A stretch of 64,000 bases of DNA from Lutibacter citreus (GTDB lineage Bacteria; Bacteroidota; Bacteroidia; Flavobacteriales; Flavobacteriaceae), in assembly GCF_003260195.1 (NCBI RefSeq), contig NZ_QEIH01000001.1, positions 682,001 to 746,000 of the forward strand. Reading direction: 5' to 3'. This document shows, piece by piece, positions 27,359-35,877 of this stretch (the stretch's first letter is position 1; every line of letters begins with the position of its first letter). The notes under the pieces are model-generated. The model was given only the letters and a program-made list of their open reading frames with translations. It was not told where the DNA came from and did no database searches. Both the position numbers and the translations under genes were made by a program.

Positions 27359-28123
27359 ATGAATACTATTTTTAGATTGATATTTGGGATGTTATTATTT
27401 TTTACAATTCATGTTAATTGTCAATCTAAAATGGTATTAATTAAAGGAGGTACTTATATTCCTTTATATGGAAGAGATTCGTTAACAGTAACAATTGGTG
27501 ATTTTCAAATGGATGTATATCCAGTTACTAATGAAGAATATCTTCAGTTTGTTAAAAAATATCCTAAATGGAGAAAATCCAACGTTAAAAGTTTATTTGC
27601 TGATGCCAATTATTTAAGAGGTTGGAAATCAGATACAATTTTAGGTGATAATCAATTATTAAAAGCACCAATAACAAATATTTCTTGGTTTGCGGCAAAT
27701 GATTATTGTGAATGTCAGGGAAAAAGATTGCCAACTATTGATGAATGGGAATATGTAGCAATGGCAAATGAGGATATTCCAGATGCTAGAATCTTAAAAA
27801 ACTATAACGATTTTATTTTAGCGTGGTACGAAAAACCAAAAACATTTAATAATGAAATAGGTTCCACATTTAAAAATTATTGGGGTGTTTACGATTTGCA
27901 CGGACTTGTTTGGGAATGGACTTCAGATTTTAATTCAGTATTAATTTCAGGTGAATCTCGTAAAGATGTTGATACCGATAGTAATCTGTTTTGTGGAAGC
28001 GCTGCACTTGGTGCTACAGATTTAATGAATTATGCGGCTTTTATGCGTTATGCAATTCGTGGAAGCAGTAAAGCAAAATACACAATGAAAAACCTAGGTT
28101 TTAGATGTGTAAAAGATTTATAA
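27359..28123 (+). CDS. nirV: NirV-like formylglycine-generating-enzyme family protein
   Basis: A 254-residue exported protein (signal about 1-22, ending NCQS) with the SUMF1/FGE fold: MVLIKGGTYIPLYG, DVYPVTNEEYLQFV, PITNISWFAANDYCECQGKRLPTIDEWEYVA, GLVWEWTSDF and RGSSKAKYTMKNLGFRCV. It begins 10 bases after nirK, the position of nirV in Rhodobacter-type nirK clusters. NirV-like proteins are linked to nirK by context but their biochemical role is not settled. Two cysteines in CECQ lie at a different place from the catalytic pair of true formylglycine enzymes, so sulfatase activation is not implied. Confidence 0.85.
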   Translation: MNTIFRLIFGMLLFFTIHVNCQSKMVLIKGGTYIPLYGRDSLTVTIGDFQMDVYPVTNEEYLQFVKKYPKWRKSNVKSLFADANYLRGWKSDTILGDNQLLKAPITNISWFAANDYCECQGKRLPTIDEWEYVAMANEDIPDARILKNYNDFILAWYEKPKTFNNEIGSTFKNYWGVYDLHGLVWEWTSDFNSVLISGESRKDVDTDSNLFCGSAALGATDLMNYAAFMRYAIRGSSKAKYTMKNLGFRCVKDL

Positions 28124-28152
28124 AATGAAATCAAGATGCTAAAAAGTTTATC

Positions 28153-28217
28153 TCGCTATACGTTCATATAGCGAACAAAACAATTAGGACGTGCTGAACT
28201 GAGACGAAGTATGACCT
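28153..28217 (+). repeat. Hairpin and repeat remnant between nirV and the SCO gene
   Basis: Stem TCGCTATA / TATAGCGA (28153-28174), then GTGCTGAACTGAGACGAAGT (from 28191). The latter resembles the ACTGAGCGGAGTC segment between norQ and norD and looks like a decayed copy of a dispersed intergenic repeat. Confidence 0.4.
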
Positions 28218-28236
28218 TTAAAAAAATAATAATCAC

Positions 28237-28950
28237 ATGAAAATATTAAAATACATAGTAGTTATTTTACTTGTTGTAATTGGATTTCAATCTTGTAAAA
28301 ACACTTCAAATAAAAAAGCTGAAGTAGTTTATCAATGTCCAATGAAATGTGAAGGTGAAAAAACATATACAGAACCTGGAAGTTGCAGTGTTTGTAAAAT
28401 GGATTTGAAACCTATTTCAGAACAAGTTTTAAAAAAAATAGCAACAGATGAAATTTCGGATAATTCCATATTTAACTTAACATCTAAGTGGAATACAGAA
28501 GAAGGTAAAACTATTCAATTAGAGGATTTAAAAGGTAAAACTTTGGTAATGGTAATGATCTATACCACGTGTAAAGCTGCTTGTCCAAGATTGGTTGCCG
28601 ATATGAGAAATATTGAAAAAGAGATTCCAAGAGGTTTATTAGGCAATATTAATTTTGTACTGGTTAGTATAGATCCGGAAACGGATACACCTGAAAAATT
28701 AAAAGCATTTGCAATTGAAAATTATATGGATGATGAACAATGGACATTTTTACAAGGTTCTGTTTCTGGAGTTCGTGAATTTGCTAATGTTTTAGCCGTA
28801 AAATACAAACAAATTTCACCGTTAGATTTTTCACATTCTAATATAATTAGTGTGTTTAATGCTGGTGGAGAATTAGTACATCAGCAAGAAGGATTAGGAG
28901 TTGATAATAAAGAAACCATTTCAAAAATTATTGAAATAACAACAAAATAA
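28237..28950 (+). CDS. SCO1/SenC copper chaperone lipoprotein with heavy-metal-binding domain
   Basis: A 237-residue lipoprotein (lipobox near GFQSC). A short heavy-metal-binding module follows (about 32-62: YQCPMKCEGEKTY, GSCSVCKMDL), then a thioredoxin-fold SCO domain with the copper pair in TTCKAACP and a distal histidine in FSHSN. SCO proteins deliver copper to, or reduce thiols in, copper enzymes. Lying between nirV and norQ, it probably serves NirK rather than a cytochrome oxidase; that is inferred from position. Its stop is two bases before the norQ start. Confidence 0.88.
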   Translation: MKILKYIVVILLVVIGFQSCKNTSNKKAEVVYQCPMKCEGEKTYTEPGSCSVCKMDLKPISEQVLKKIATDEISDNSIFNLTSKWNTEEGKTIQLEDLKGKTLVMVMIYTTCKAACPRLVADMRNIEKEIPRGLLGNINFVLVSIDPETDTPEKLKAFAIENYMDDEQWTFLQGSVSGVREFANVLAVKYKQISPLDFSHSNIISVFNAGGELVHQQEGLGVDNKETISKIIEITTK

Positions 28951-28952
28951 GT

Positions 28953-29732
28953 ATGAGCAAACAATTACCATATTATCATCAAATAGGAAAAGAAGTAGAG
29001 GTGTTTGAACATGCTTATAAAAACAAAATTCCGTTTTTATTAAAAGGTCCTACAGGAACTGGTAAATCTAGATTTATTGAGTATATGGCTCATAAATTAG
29101 ATAAAAAACTAATTACAATTTCTTGTCACGAAGAAACATCTTCAACGGATTTAGTTGGAAGATATATTATAAAAGGGGCCGAAACTATTTGGTCTGATGG
29201 TCCTTTAACAACCGCTTTAAAACAAGGAGCAATAATTTATTTAGATGAAATTGCAGAAGCAAGACCAGATGTTATTGTTGCCATTCACTCATTAACCGAT
29301 CATAGACGAGAATTATTTATTGATAAATTGGGTGAAACTGTAAAAGCTCACGAAGATTTTATGTTGGTTGCATCCTTTAATCCTGGTTATCAAAAAGGAT
29401 TTAAAGAATTAAAACCATCTACTCGTCAGCGATTTATAGCAACTTCATTTGCATATCCTGAAGCTAAAATTGAAGCTGAAATATTAGTAAATGAAACTAA
29501 GGTAGATAAGGATATTGCTAAAAAACTAGTAAATATTGCTGCTAAGATTAGAAATTTAACAGAGCTTGGTTTGGCAGAAACTGTTTCAACACGTTTGTTG
29601 GTTGATGCTGCTAAATTAATTCATAGCGGATTACCAAAACGTTTATCCGTTGAAGTTGCAATTGTAGAACCTTTAACCGATGATTTAGATGTGCTTGAAG
29701 CGTTAAAAGATTTATGTAACTTAATGATTTAA
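28953..29732 (+). CDS. norQ: NorQ, MoxR-type AAA+ ATPase
   Basis: A 259-residue cytoplasmic ATPase with Walker A GPTGTGKS at 32-39, Walker B IIYLDEIAEARPDV and a sensor asparagine in VASFNPGYQKG. NorQ works with the VWA protein NorD to activate nitric oxide reductase, probably by inserting the non-heme iron. It reads through from the SCO gene (two-base gap). NorD follows after an unusual 214-base spacer filled with repeats instead of the usual tight junction. Confidence 0.93.
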   Translation: MSKQLPYYHQIGKEVEVFEHAYKNKIPFLLKGPTGTGKSRFIEYMAHKLDKKLITISCHEETSSTDLVGRYIIKGAETIWSDGPLTTALKQGAIIYLDEIAEARPDVIVAIHSLTDHRRELFIDKLGETVKAHEDFMLVASFNPGYQKGFKELKPSTRQRFIATSFAYPEAKIEAEILVNETKVDKDIAKKLVNIAAKIRNLTELGLAETVSTRLLVDAAKLIHSGLPKRLSVEVAIVEPLTDDLDVLEALKDLCNLMI

Positions 29733-29735
29733 GGA

Positions 29736-29805
29736 AGTCAGAAGTGAGAAGTCAGAAGTCAGAAGTTGGAAGTGAGAAGTTGGAAGTCAGAAGTCAGAAG
29801 TTGGA
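29736..29805 (+). repeat. Ten tandem heptamers AGTnnGA between norQ and norD
   Basis: Exactly 70 bases made of ten 7-base units: AGTCAGA, AGTGAGA or AGTTGGA. The array begins three bases after the norQ stop. It has no spacers, so it is not a CRISPR. Copy number may vary between strains. Confidence 0.9.
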
Positions 29806-29850
29806 ATTTGACGGTTACTGAGCGGAGTCAACACTATAATTAGTTCGTCA

Positions 29851-29882
29851 CGTCATTCTGAACTTGTTTCAGAATCTCATCA
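29851..29882. repeat. Dispersed repeat, 32 bases, copy 1 (intergenic)
   Basis: Begins CGTCATTCTGAACTTG and ends CAGAATCTCATCA; identical over 32 bases to 49361-49392 inside icmF. The inverted motif TTCTGAAC-TTG-TTTCAGAA makes it hairpin-forming. Confidence 0.85.
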
Positions 29883-29946
29883 ACATAAAAATACACACAA
29901 CAACAAATAGCAATTAACCAAAAACTAAACTCAATAACTAAAAGTA

Positions 29947-31716
29947 ATGTTTGAACCAGATGAATATCTTTTTACAAAACTTGCCTATTACTTTAAACGG
30001 AAAAGTAAAAAAAGGCAGGCAGATATTTTACATGCTGTAAATTTAAACGATTTAAAACCTCGTTTAACTATTTTGGCGCGTGCTATTACTGGTGAATCTA
30101 TTGAAATTTATGAAGCTGAACGAGAAGGAGGTTATAAAAATAATAACTTTTTTCTTCCGGGTCGTTTTGTTGAATTTTCTTCTGTTGATGAAAATATTTC
30201 ATTTTATTTATTTCGAATTTTATATCTGTCAGTTCAAAAGAATTTAGAGTTAAATTGGAATGATAATCAAGAACACGAGTTGGCAGAGAGTCAGCAGAAA
30301 GCCAAAGAAAATTCTAATAAAGTTTTGGATTCATTGTTTGAACAATTTCCAGTAACGGAAAAATATCATAACAAATTTGTTCAATTTTATTCTGAAAAAC
30401 AAAAAAGTAACACTGCTAAAGACTTTTCATTTATCTACGGAAAATGGATGCGGAATAATCCTGAAGAAGCTTCAGAAGAAAAATTACAGAATTTTACAGA
30501 AAAGGTTAAAAAAGCAGATGAAGAGAAGCCAAAAACTATTTTAAAATCTAATGCTGTTGAAGAAATTATTTCTGTTCAGGTAGATATTAAACAACAGGAA
30601 GATGCTGTTTTGCAACATCAGTTTGAAAAAGTAGAAACTGCTGAAGAATTTGGTGGGAAATTCCGTGATTTTGATGGTGAAGATGAATTAGATGATCATT
30701 CCAATGCGTTAGAAGATATTAATATGAAATATACAGTTCGTGTTGATGATACTGCGCATTCTGTTTATCAGGCTGATTTTATTGAAAACACAACGGTTTC
30801 AGAAAGTTCAGAAATTGATGAGAAAGGGTATTGTATAAAATATGATGAATGGGATTATAAAAAGCGAAGCTATAAACCTGATTTTTGTAAAGTGTACCCA
30901 AAATCATTATTAAAAACAGATGTTCCATATTACAAAAAAACATTAAACGATAACCGTTCAACTTTAAATGGTTTGCGAAAAATGTTAACTACGGTTAATA
31001 ATAAATACCAACAACAACGCAGACAAACACAGGGTGAGGAGTTTGATATAGATGCTATTACAGATTTATTTGTTGATGTAAAAACTGGACATACACCTTC
31101 GGAAAAAATATATATTTCAAAAAGAAAAAAAGAAAAAGATTTATCCATTTTATTATTGTTAGATGTTAGTTTGTCTAGTGATGGTTACGCGGCAGGAAAC
31201 CGAGTGATTGATGTTGAAAAACAAGTTTCAATATTATTTGGAGAAATTTTGGAAGAGTTTAATATAGATTTCTCTATTGATTGTTTTTACTCAAAAACAC
31301 GAAATCATTCTTCATATATAACAATTAAAGGTTTTGATGAAGATTGGAATAAAGCCAAATTTAAAGTTGGTGCAGTAGAACCTAGTGGATATACAAGAAT
31401 TGGAGCTGCATTGCGTCATTCAGGTGCTATGTTAGATAAGAGAGACACAAAAAATAAATGGGTAATTTTAATTTCGGACGGAAAACCAAACGATTACGAT
31501 AAGTATGAAGGGAAATACGGAGTTAACGATGTTAAGCAAGCACTTCGTGAATTGAACGAACGAAATATTAATTCTTATGCTCTTGCAATTGAAGCTCAGG
31601 CAAAATATTATCTGCCACAAATGTTTGGTCAAAACCACTATCAAATTTTAACTACACCAGTAGAATTACTAAAATCTTTAGTTCAGTTGTACGAAAAAAT
31701 CAAGCATCAATCTTAA
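29947..31716 (+). CDS. norD: NorD, VWA-domain protein for nitric oxide reductase activation
   Basis: A 589-residue cytoplasmic protein. The first 390 residues are charged and helical. The C-terminal von Willebrand A domain (about 398-580) has the MIDAS motif D406-V-S-L-S410, a distal TRIGAALRHSG and an aspartate in LISDGKPNDYD. NorD partners NorQ in maturing NorBC. The low-complexity acidic region near 225-260 (DFDGEDELDDHS) is typical. The gene ends the nor/nir block; 138 bases separate it from ric, which has its own promoter. Confidence 0.92.
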   Translation: MFEPDEYLFTKLAYYFKRKSKKRQADILHAVNLNDLKPRLTILARAITGESIEIYEAEREGGYKNNNFFLPGRFVEFSSVDENISFYLFRILYLSVQKNLELNWNDNQEHELAESQQKAKENSNKVLDSLFEQFPVTEKYHNKFVQFYSEKQKSNTAKDFSFIYGKWMRNNPEEASEEKLQNFTEKVKKADEEKPKTILKSNAVEEIISVQVDIKQQEDAVLQHQFEKVETAEEFGGKFRDFDGEDELDDHSNALEDINMKYTVRVDDTAHSVYQADFIENTTVSESSEIDEKGYCIKYDEWDYKKRSYKPDFCKVYPKSLLKTDVPYYKKTLNDNRSTLNGLRKMLTTVNNKYQQQRRQTQGEEFDIDAITDLFVDVKTGHTPSEKIYISKRKKEKDLSILLLLDVSLSSDGYAAGNRVIDVEKQVSILFGEILEEFNIDFSIDCFYSKTRNHSSYITIKGFDEDWNKAKFKVGAVEPSGYTRIGAALRHSGAMLDKRDTKNKWVILISDGKPNDYDKYEGKYGVNDVKQALRELNERNINSYALAIEAQAKYYLPQMFGQNHYQILTTPVELLKSLVQLYEKIKHQS

Positions 31717-31828
31717 TTTAATTGTTGAAAATCAGCTAGTTTTATTCATTTAATTACTTACCTAAAACGTTGTAGTATAGTTTATTGTGTTATTTAAATA
31801 AAAAAGGATAACTTTGTCTTTTATTATG

Positions 31829-31836
31829 TATATTTG
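31829..31836 (+). promoter_or_regulatory. -7 promoter element TATATTTG of ric
   Basis: Exact consensus. It covers a TTG at 31834 that would otherwise be a possible start, and supports the ATG at 31855. Confidence 0.65.
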
Positions 31837-31854
31837 TACTCTAAATATATGATT

Positions 31855-32565
31855 ATGGATATAACAAAAGAAAATACAGTTGCTGAGGTAGTATCAAAAA
31901 ACCTTGGGTCTGATCACGTTTTTAGCAAATATAAAATTGATTTTTGCTGTGGAGGTGGAGATACGTTAGAGAAAGCTTGTAATGAAAAGGGAATTGATTT
32001 TGAAGTTTTAAAACAAGAAATTGAAGCTTTAAATAATAAAATTTCTGGAGGTGTTGCTATTGAAGAATTGGATATACCAACATTAATTGATCAAGTAAAA
32101 GAGGTGTATCATATAGTAATTAGCGATGCTTTTTATGAAATATCACCTTATGCTGAAAAAGTTGCAAATGTTCACGGTGGAGCACATAAAGAATTAGTTG
32201 AAATTAATGATTTATATAAAAATGTTGAATTAGTAATTAATGAAACGTTTAGAAATTCACTTATGAGTTTGTATCCAATTATTAATGAAATTGTGGATGC
32301 AAATGAAAAATCTGAGGAGGTTTCAATAGATACATTGCAAGCCTTTCAAAAAGCCATTGAAAGAAATGAAATTGCTCAAAAATTAATTGGAGATTCTTTT
32401 AAAGAAATAGCTAGTTTATCATCAAATTATCAAGTTCCGGAAGACGGTTGTAATTCATACAAATTCCTGTATAAAAATTTAAAACAACTTGAGCACGAAG
32501 TTCATAAATACATGCATTTTGAAAAAAATGTATTAATACCAAAAGCTTTAAATATTATTGAATAA
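31855..32565 (+). CDS. ric: Ric (ScdA/YtfE) iron-sulfur cluster repair di-iron protein
   Basis: A 236-residue protein with the N-terminal ScdA domain (MDITKENTVAEVVSKN; FCCGGGDTLEKAC with C31-C32) and a hemerythrin-like domain with histidines in VKEVYHIV, NVHGGAH, LEHEVHKYMHFE. Ric repairs Fe-S clusters damaged by NO and releases NO or iron; it fits a denitrification island. The ATG at 31855 was preferred over 31849 and the upstream TTG because family proteins begin M-x-I-T-K-E and because the promoter lies across the TTG. The stop overlaps the next start by one base (TAATG). Confidence 0.92.
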   Translation: MDITKENTVAEVVSKNLGSDHVFSKYKIDFCCGGGDTLEKACNEKGIDFEVLKQEIEALNNKISGGVAIEELDIPTLIDQVKEVYHIVISDAFYEISPYAEKVANVHGGAHKELVEINDLYKNVELVINETFRNSLMSLYPIINEIVDANEKSEEVSIDTLQAFQKAIERNEIAQKLIGDSFKEIASLSSNYQVPEDGCNSYKFLYKNLKQLEHEVHKYMHFEKNVLIPKALNIIE

Positions 32566-33542
32566 TGAATTCATTTTTACCAACTGTTGAAAAATTACCA
32601 GAAGGACATCCTATAAAAGTTTATTACCAGGAAGGAGCCTTAATACAAAATATATTATTAGAATTATATGATGCTGATCCTGTTGAAGATTTTCAAAAAT
32701 ACTTCAATATTTTTAATCAATTAACCACCATTGAAAAACGTTTTGCACGTAAAGAAAATCAATTATTTCCATATTTAGAAAAACACGGTTGGGAAGGTCC
32801 AAGCCAAGGTATGTGGTCTTTTCATGATAATTTACGTGATCAAATTCGTTTGTTAAATGGATATAATACAGAAAAAAATACAGAAAAAATTGTTGATAAT
32901 ATTCCATATTTAATTGAAGGTGTTAAGCGATTAATGTCTATTGAAGATACACGTCTGTTTCCAAATTCAATGGATTTGTTGAGTGAAGATGAATGGAAAG
33001 AGTTTTACCAAGGTGATGAAGAAATAGGTTGGATGTTATTAGAGAAACCGGTACCATTTCCGGCAATTGAAAAGGAAGAATATGTTCACCCGAGTCAAGA
33101 TTTTAAAAAGCGTGAATTATCTTTTTCATTAGATAATACTTTTCATTATGATGAGGGATATATGACACCTGAACAAGTAAATTTATTACTTCGTTTTTTA
33201 CCAATAGATATTACGTATGTTGATGAAAATGATAAAGTAATATTTTACAACAGGGGAGATGATCGTGTTTTTCCTAGAAGTAAAGGAATTATTGGAAGAG
33301 AGGTTCGTTTTTGCCATCCTCCAAAAAGTGTTGATATGGTTTTACGTATTGTTGAAGAATTTAAAGCAGGAACAAAAGATGTTGCTGAGTTTTGGTTTAA
33401 TTTTAAAGGACGCATAATTCATATTAGATATTTTGCAATAAGAAATGACAAAAAAGAGTACAAGGGTGTAATTGAAATGTCGCAAGATATTACAGAAATT
33501 CAAAAACTTGAAGGTCAAAAAAGATTGTTAGACTGGGATTAA
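32565..33542 (+). CDS. Hemerythrin-like/DUF438 protein with C-terminal PAS domain
   Basis: A 325-residue protein with a hemerythrin-like four-helix part (about 1-140: EGHPIKVYYQEGALIQNIL, RKENQLFPYLEKHGW, SFHDNLRDQIRLL, EDTRLFP). A PAS domain follows (about 205-315: PIDITYVDENDKVIFYNRG, FCHPPKSVDMV, GVIEMSQDITEIQ). The combination suggests an O2- or NO-binding sensor or scavenger without an output kinase domain. It is translationally coupled to ric, so a role in NO stress is likely; the activity is not known. Confidence 0.85.
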   Translation: MNSFLPTVEKLPEGHPIKVYYQEGALIQNILLELYDADPVEDFQKYFNIFNQLTTIEKRFARKENQLFPYLEKHGWEGPSQGMWSFHDNLRDQIRLLNGYNTEKNTEKIVDNIPYLIEGVKRLMSIEDTRLFPNSMDLLSEDEWKEFYQGDEEIGWMLLEKPVPFPAIEKEEYVHPSQDFKKRELSFSLDNTFHYDEGYMTPEQVNLLLRFLPIDITYVDENDKVIFYNRGDDRVFPRSKGIIGREVRFCHPPKSVDMVLRIVEEFKAGTKDVAEFWFNFKGRIIHIRYFAIRNDKKEYKGVIEMSQDITEIQKLEGQKRLLDWD

Positions 33543-33551
33543 ATTTATAGT

Positions 33552-34133
33552 ATGCAAACACAAAAAATAAATCATAAAAGTCTTTATTATCCACCAGGTG
33601 GAATCTTAATGTGGATAGTAATTTTTTTGGAGCTAATTACTTTCGGAATGGCTTTAATAGCTATGGTGTTTTATAGTAAAGATGAGCCTGTAATATTTCA
33701 TAATTCACGTTTGTTATTAAACTCAACTTTTGGAGCAATAAATACTGTATTCTTAATTACAAGTGGTTTTTTTATGGCAAAATCTGTTGAAAGCTATAAA
33801 GAAAATAATACAACTAAAACTTCATTGTATTTAAAACTAACAATGTTAGGAGGAGTTTTATTTTTAATACTAAAAAGTATTGAGTATTATGGAAAAATAG
33901 GTGCGGGATTAACTATTGGGTATAATATTTTTTTCTCGTTTTATTGGATGCTAACCTTGTTCCATGTAATTCATGTTATTGTTGGTTTGGTTATTTTAAT
34001 TTCTATTTTCTATGGAATTAAAAAAGGAAAAAACTCAACAAATATTGAAGATTTTGAAGCAGGTGCAGCCTTTTGGCATATGTGTGATTTAATTTGGTTA
34101 TTACTATTTCCTATAATTTATTTAATATTTTAA
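33552..34133 (+). CDS. norE: NorE-like cytochrome c oxidase subunit III-family protein
   Basis: A 193-residue protein with five hydrophobic segments and the subunit III pattern (PPGGILMWIVIFLELITFGMALI; MLTLFHVIHVIVGLVIL; GAAFWHMCDLIWLLLFPIIYLIF). Stand-alone subunit III proteins beside nitric oxide reductase genes are named NorE and support NorBC activity in some species without being essential. It follows the hemerythrin-PAS gene by nine bases and is followed after one base by the small norF-like gene. Confidence 0.82.
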   Translation: MQTQKINHKSLYYPPGGILMWIVIFLELITFGMALIAMVFYSKDEPVIFHNSRLLLNSTFGAINTVFLITSGFFMAKSVESYKENNTTKTSLYLKLTMLGGVLFLILKSIEYYGKIGAGLTIGYNIFFSFYWMLTLFHVIHVIVGLVILISIFYGIKKGKNSTNIEDFEAGAAFWHMCDLIWLLLFPIIYLIF

Positions 34134-34134
34134 C

Positions 34135-34374
34135 ATGAAGAATTCTAAGTTTTTAGGAGTGTGGATTGCTTTAATAGTGTTAACCGTTATTTCTGCTTTA
34201 GTTTCAAATTCTAGTTTATATTATGCTTCATCAATAATTATAATTCTTGCAGTTGTAAAATTTATTGGAATTTCATTTTATTTTATGGAGCTTAAAAAGG
34301 CACATATATTTTGGAAAGCAAGTGTGCTGTTTTATTTAGTTCTGTTTTCAATTATAATTATATCTTTTTTATAA
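34135..34374 (+). CDS. NorF-like / cytochrome oxidase subunit IV-like small membrane protein
   Basis: A 79-residue protein made almost entirely of three hydrophobic segments (about 8-26, 28-49, 56-79), with YYASSIIIILAVVKFIGISFYFMELKKAHIFWKA. This fits the subunit IV/NorF family that pairs with NorE. It is the last gene of the ric-norE unit. Confidence 0.75.
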   Translation: MKNSKFLGVWIALIVLTVISALVSNSSLYYASSIIIILAVVKFIGISFYFMELKKAHIFWKASVLFYLVLFSIIIISFL

Positions 34375-34389
34375 AAAAATATAAAAAGT

Positions 34390-34401
34390 TGACAAAAGTC
34401 A
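34390..34401. promoter_or_regulatory. Palindrome TGAC-AAAA-GTCA upstream of the porin gene
   Basis: Centred at 34395.5, about 40 bases before the predicted transcription start, the same geometry as at norC and mdh. Confidence 0.65.
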
Positions 34402-34424
34402 GTGATTAAATCTATTAATGCATG

Positions 34425-34432
34425 TATTTTCG
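34425..34432 (+). promoter_or_regulatory. -7 element TATTTTCG of the porin gene
   Basis: One mismatch to TAnnTTTG, as is usual for activator-dependent promoters. Transcription is expected to start near 34436. Confidence 0.5.
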
Positions 34433-34436
34433 CTTT

Positions 34437-34462
34437 ATATAAAGATAAAAAGGTCTTTATAT
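34437..34462 (+). promoter_or_regulatory. 5' end hairpin of the porin mRNA
   Basis: A perfect nine-pair stem ATATAAAGA / TCTTTATAT with loop TAAAAAGG at the predicted 5' end of the transcript. A similar hairpin with compensating base changes (AAAGG/CCTTT) lies at the norC 5' end (23822-23840). Confidence 0.5.
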
Positions 34463-34495
34463 TTATAAATTTCAACAAAATTAAAATTATTTAAA

Positions 34496-35764
34496 ATGAA
34501 AAAATTTTTCTTTTTAACAGTATTAGTAACGCTATTAGTAACAACTTTATCTGCTCAACAATTTGATTTGTCTGCTGAAATTAGACCTCGTTATGAAAAT
34601 CAACATGGAGTTAAGTCTCTGTTACCAACTAACGCTGATGGATCAAATTTTGTTTCTCAACGTACACGATTAAACTTCAATTTTACACAAGATAAAATTA
34701 AATTAGGAGTTTCTTTACAAAATGTTCGTGTTTGGGGTGATGTTAGTACATTGGCTTCAGATGATAAATCTACACAATTACACGAAGCTTGGGCTGAAGC
34801 TTTATTGTCTGATGTTTTTTCTTTAAAATTTGGTAGACAAGAGATTGTTTATGATGATAGTAGAATTTTTGGTAACGTAGGTTGGGCACAGCAAGCTAGA
34901 AGTCATGATGCTTTGCTAGCTAAATTTAAAATTTCAGAGAATAGTAAACTTGATTTAGGGTTTGCATTAAATTCTGATTCTCAAGCAGCATTAGATAATT
35001 TATATTCAAATGTAGCTGGTTATAAAACGTTTCAATATGCTTGGTACAATAGTAAGTTAAATGATAATTTTGGATTAAGTTTATTGGCTTTAAATAATGG
35101 TATTGAATTTTTAGATGGAGCTGATCAAAAAGTTGATTACACTCAAACTTTAGGAGGTAGATTAACTTATGGAAAAAATAAAATTGCTGCGGATGCTGCT
35201 GCATACTTGCAAAGTGGAGAGAATAGTAATAATGATGTTAGTGCAAGTTATTTAACTGCAAACTTAAAATATAAAGCTTCAAATGAATTTACAGTAGGTG
35301 TTGGAGCAGAATACTTATCAGGTTCAGATATTGATTTTGCAACAAATACAAATCTAGATTCTAAAAATAAATCTTTCTCACCTTTATATGGTACTAACCA
35401 TAAATTTAATGGTTGGATGGATTATTTTTATGTTGGTAATCACGGAGCAAATGTTGGTTTAGTTGATTTAAATGCTGTTGTAACTTATAAAAAAGATAAG
35501 TTCTCTGCTACTTTAATGCCTCATTTCTTTTCTTCTGCAGCTGATATTTATATTGGTTCTGTGAAAAAAGACAACAATTTAGGTGCTGAAATAGATCTTA
35601 ATTTAGGATATAAAATTTCCAATGATATTACGGTAAATGCAGGTTATTCTTTATTATTTGCTAATGATTCTATGGAATTAATAAAAGGAGGTGACAAGGA
35701 TGAAAACAACTCTTGGGCTTGGGTAATGTTTACCTTTAAACCAAAATTATTTTCTTCAAAATAA
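34496..35764 (+). CDS. Outer-membrane porin, alginate-export-like family
   Basis: A 422-residue exported barrel protein. The signal peptide (about 1-20) ends TLSAQQ. The mature part is a chain of amphipathic strands opening with AEIRPRYENQHG and containing RQEIVYDDSRIFGNVGW, in the style of alginate_export/OprD-like channels, and ends in aromatic-rich strands (WAWVMFTFKPKLF). The promoter carries the same palindrome as norC. It may therefore admit nitrite, nitrate or copper during denitrification; this is inference from control and position. Alginate export is unlikely given the absence of alginate genes. Confidence 0.8.
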   Translation: MKKFFFLTVLVTLLVTTLSAQQFDLSAEIRPRYENQHGVKSLLPTNADGSNFVSQRTRLNFNFTQDKIKLGVSLQNVRVWGDVSTLASDDKSTQLHEAWAEALLSDVFSLKFGRQEIVYDDSRIFGNVGWAQQARSHDALLAKFKISENSKLDLGFALNSDSQAALDNLYSNVAGYKTFQYAWYNSKLNDNFGLSLLALNNGIEFLDGADQKVDYTQTLGGRLTYGKNKIAADAAAYLQSGENSNNDVSASYLTANLKYKASNEFTVGVGAEYLSGSDIDFATNTNLDSKNKSFSPLYGTNHKFNGWMDYFYVGNHGANVGLVDLNAVVTYKKDKFSATLMPHFFSSAADIYIGSVKKDNNLGAEIDLNLGYKISNDITVNAGYSLLFANDSMELIKGGDKDENNSWAWVMFTFKPKLFSSK

Positions 35765-35877
35765 ATTATTTGAATAAATGTTTGAAAAACTGGTGCCTTA
35801 CTTTTGTAAAGTGCTGGTTTTTTTATTTTTAAAAATAGGTTACTACTATTATTAAATAGAATAAATAACTACTTCTA

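Noticed and set aside
29736-29805. A CRISPR array
   Set aside because: The 7-base units are directly adjacent with no spacers and there are no cas genes.
31834-31854. A TTG at 31834 as the start of ric
   Set aside because: It lies inside an exact -7 promoter element, and the family N terminus fits the ATG at 31855.
34496-35764. Alginate exporter
   Set aside because: No alginate synthesis genes are present, and the promoter and position tie it to denitrification genes.
35770-35830. A terminator after the porin gene
   Set aside because: The apparent arms ACTGGTGC and GTGCTGGT are not complementary; only a weak stem remains.
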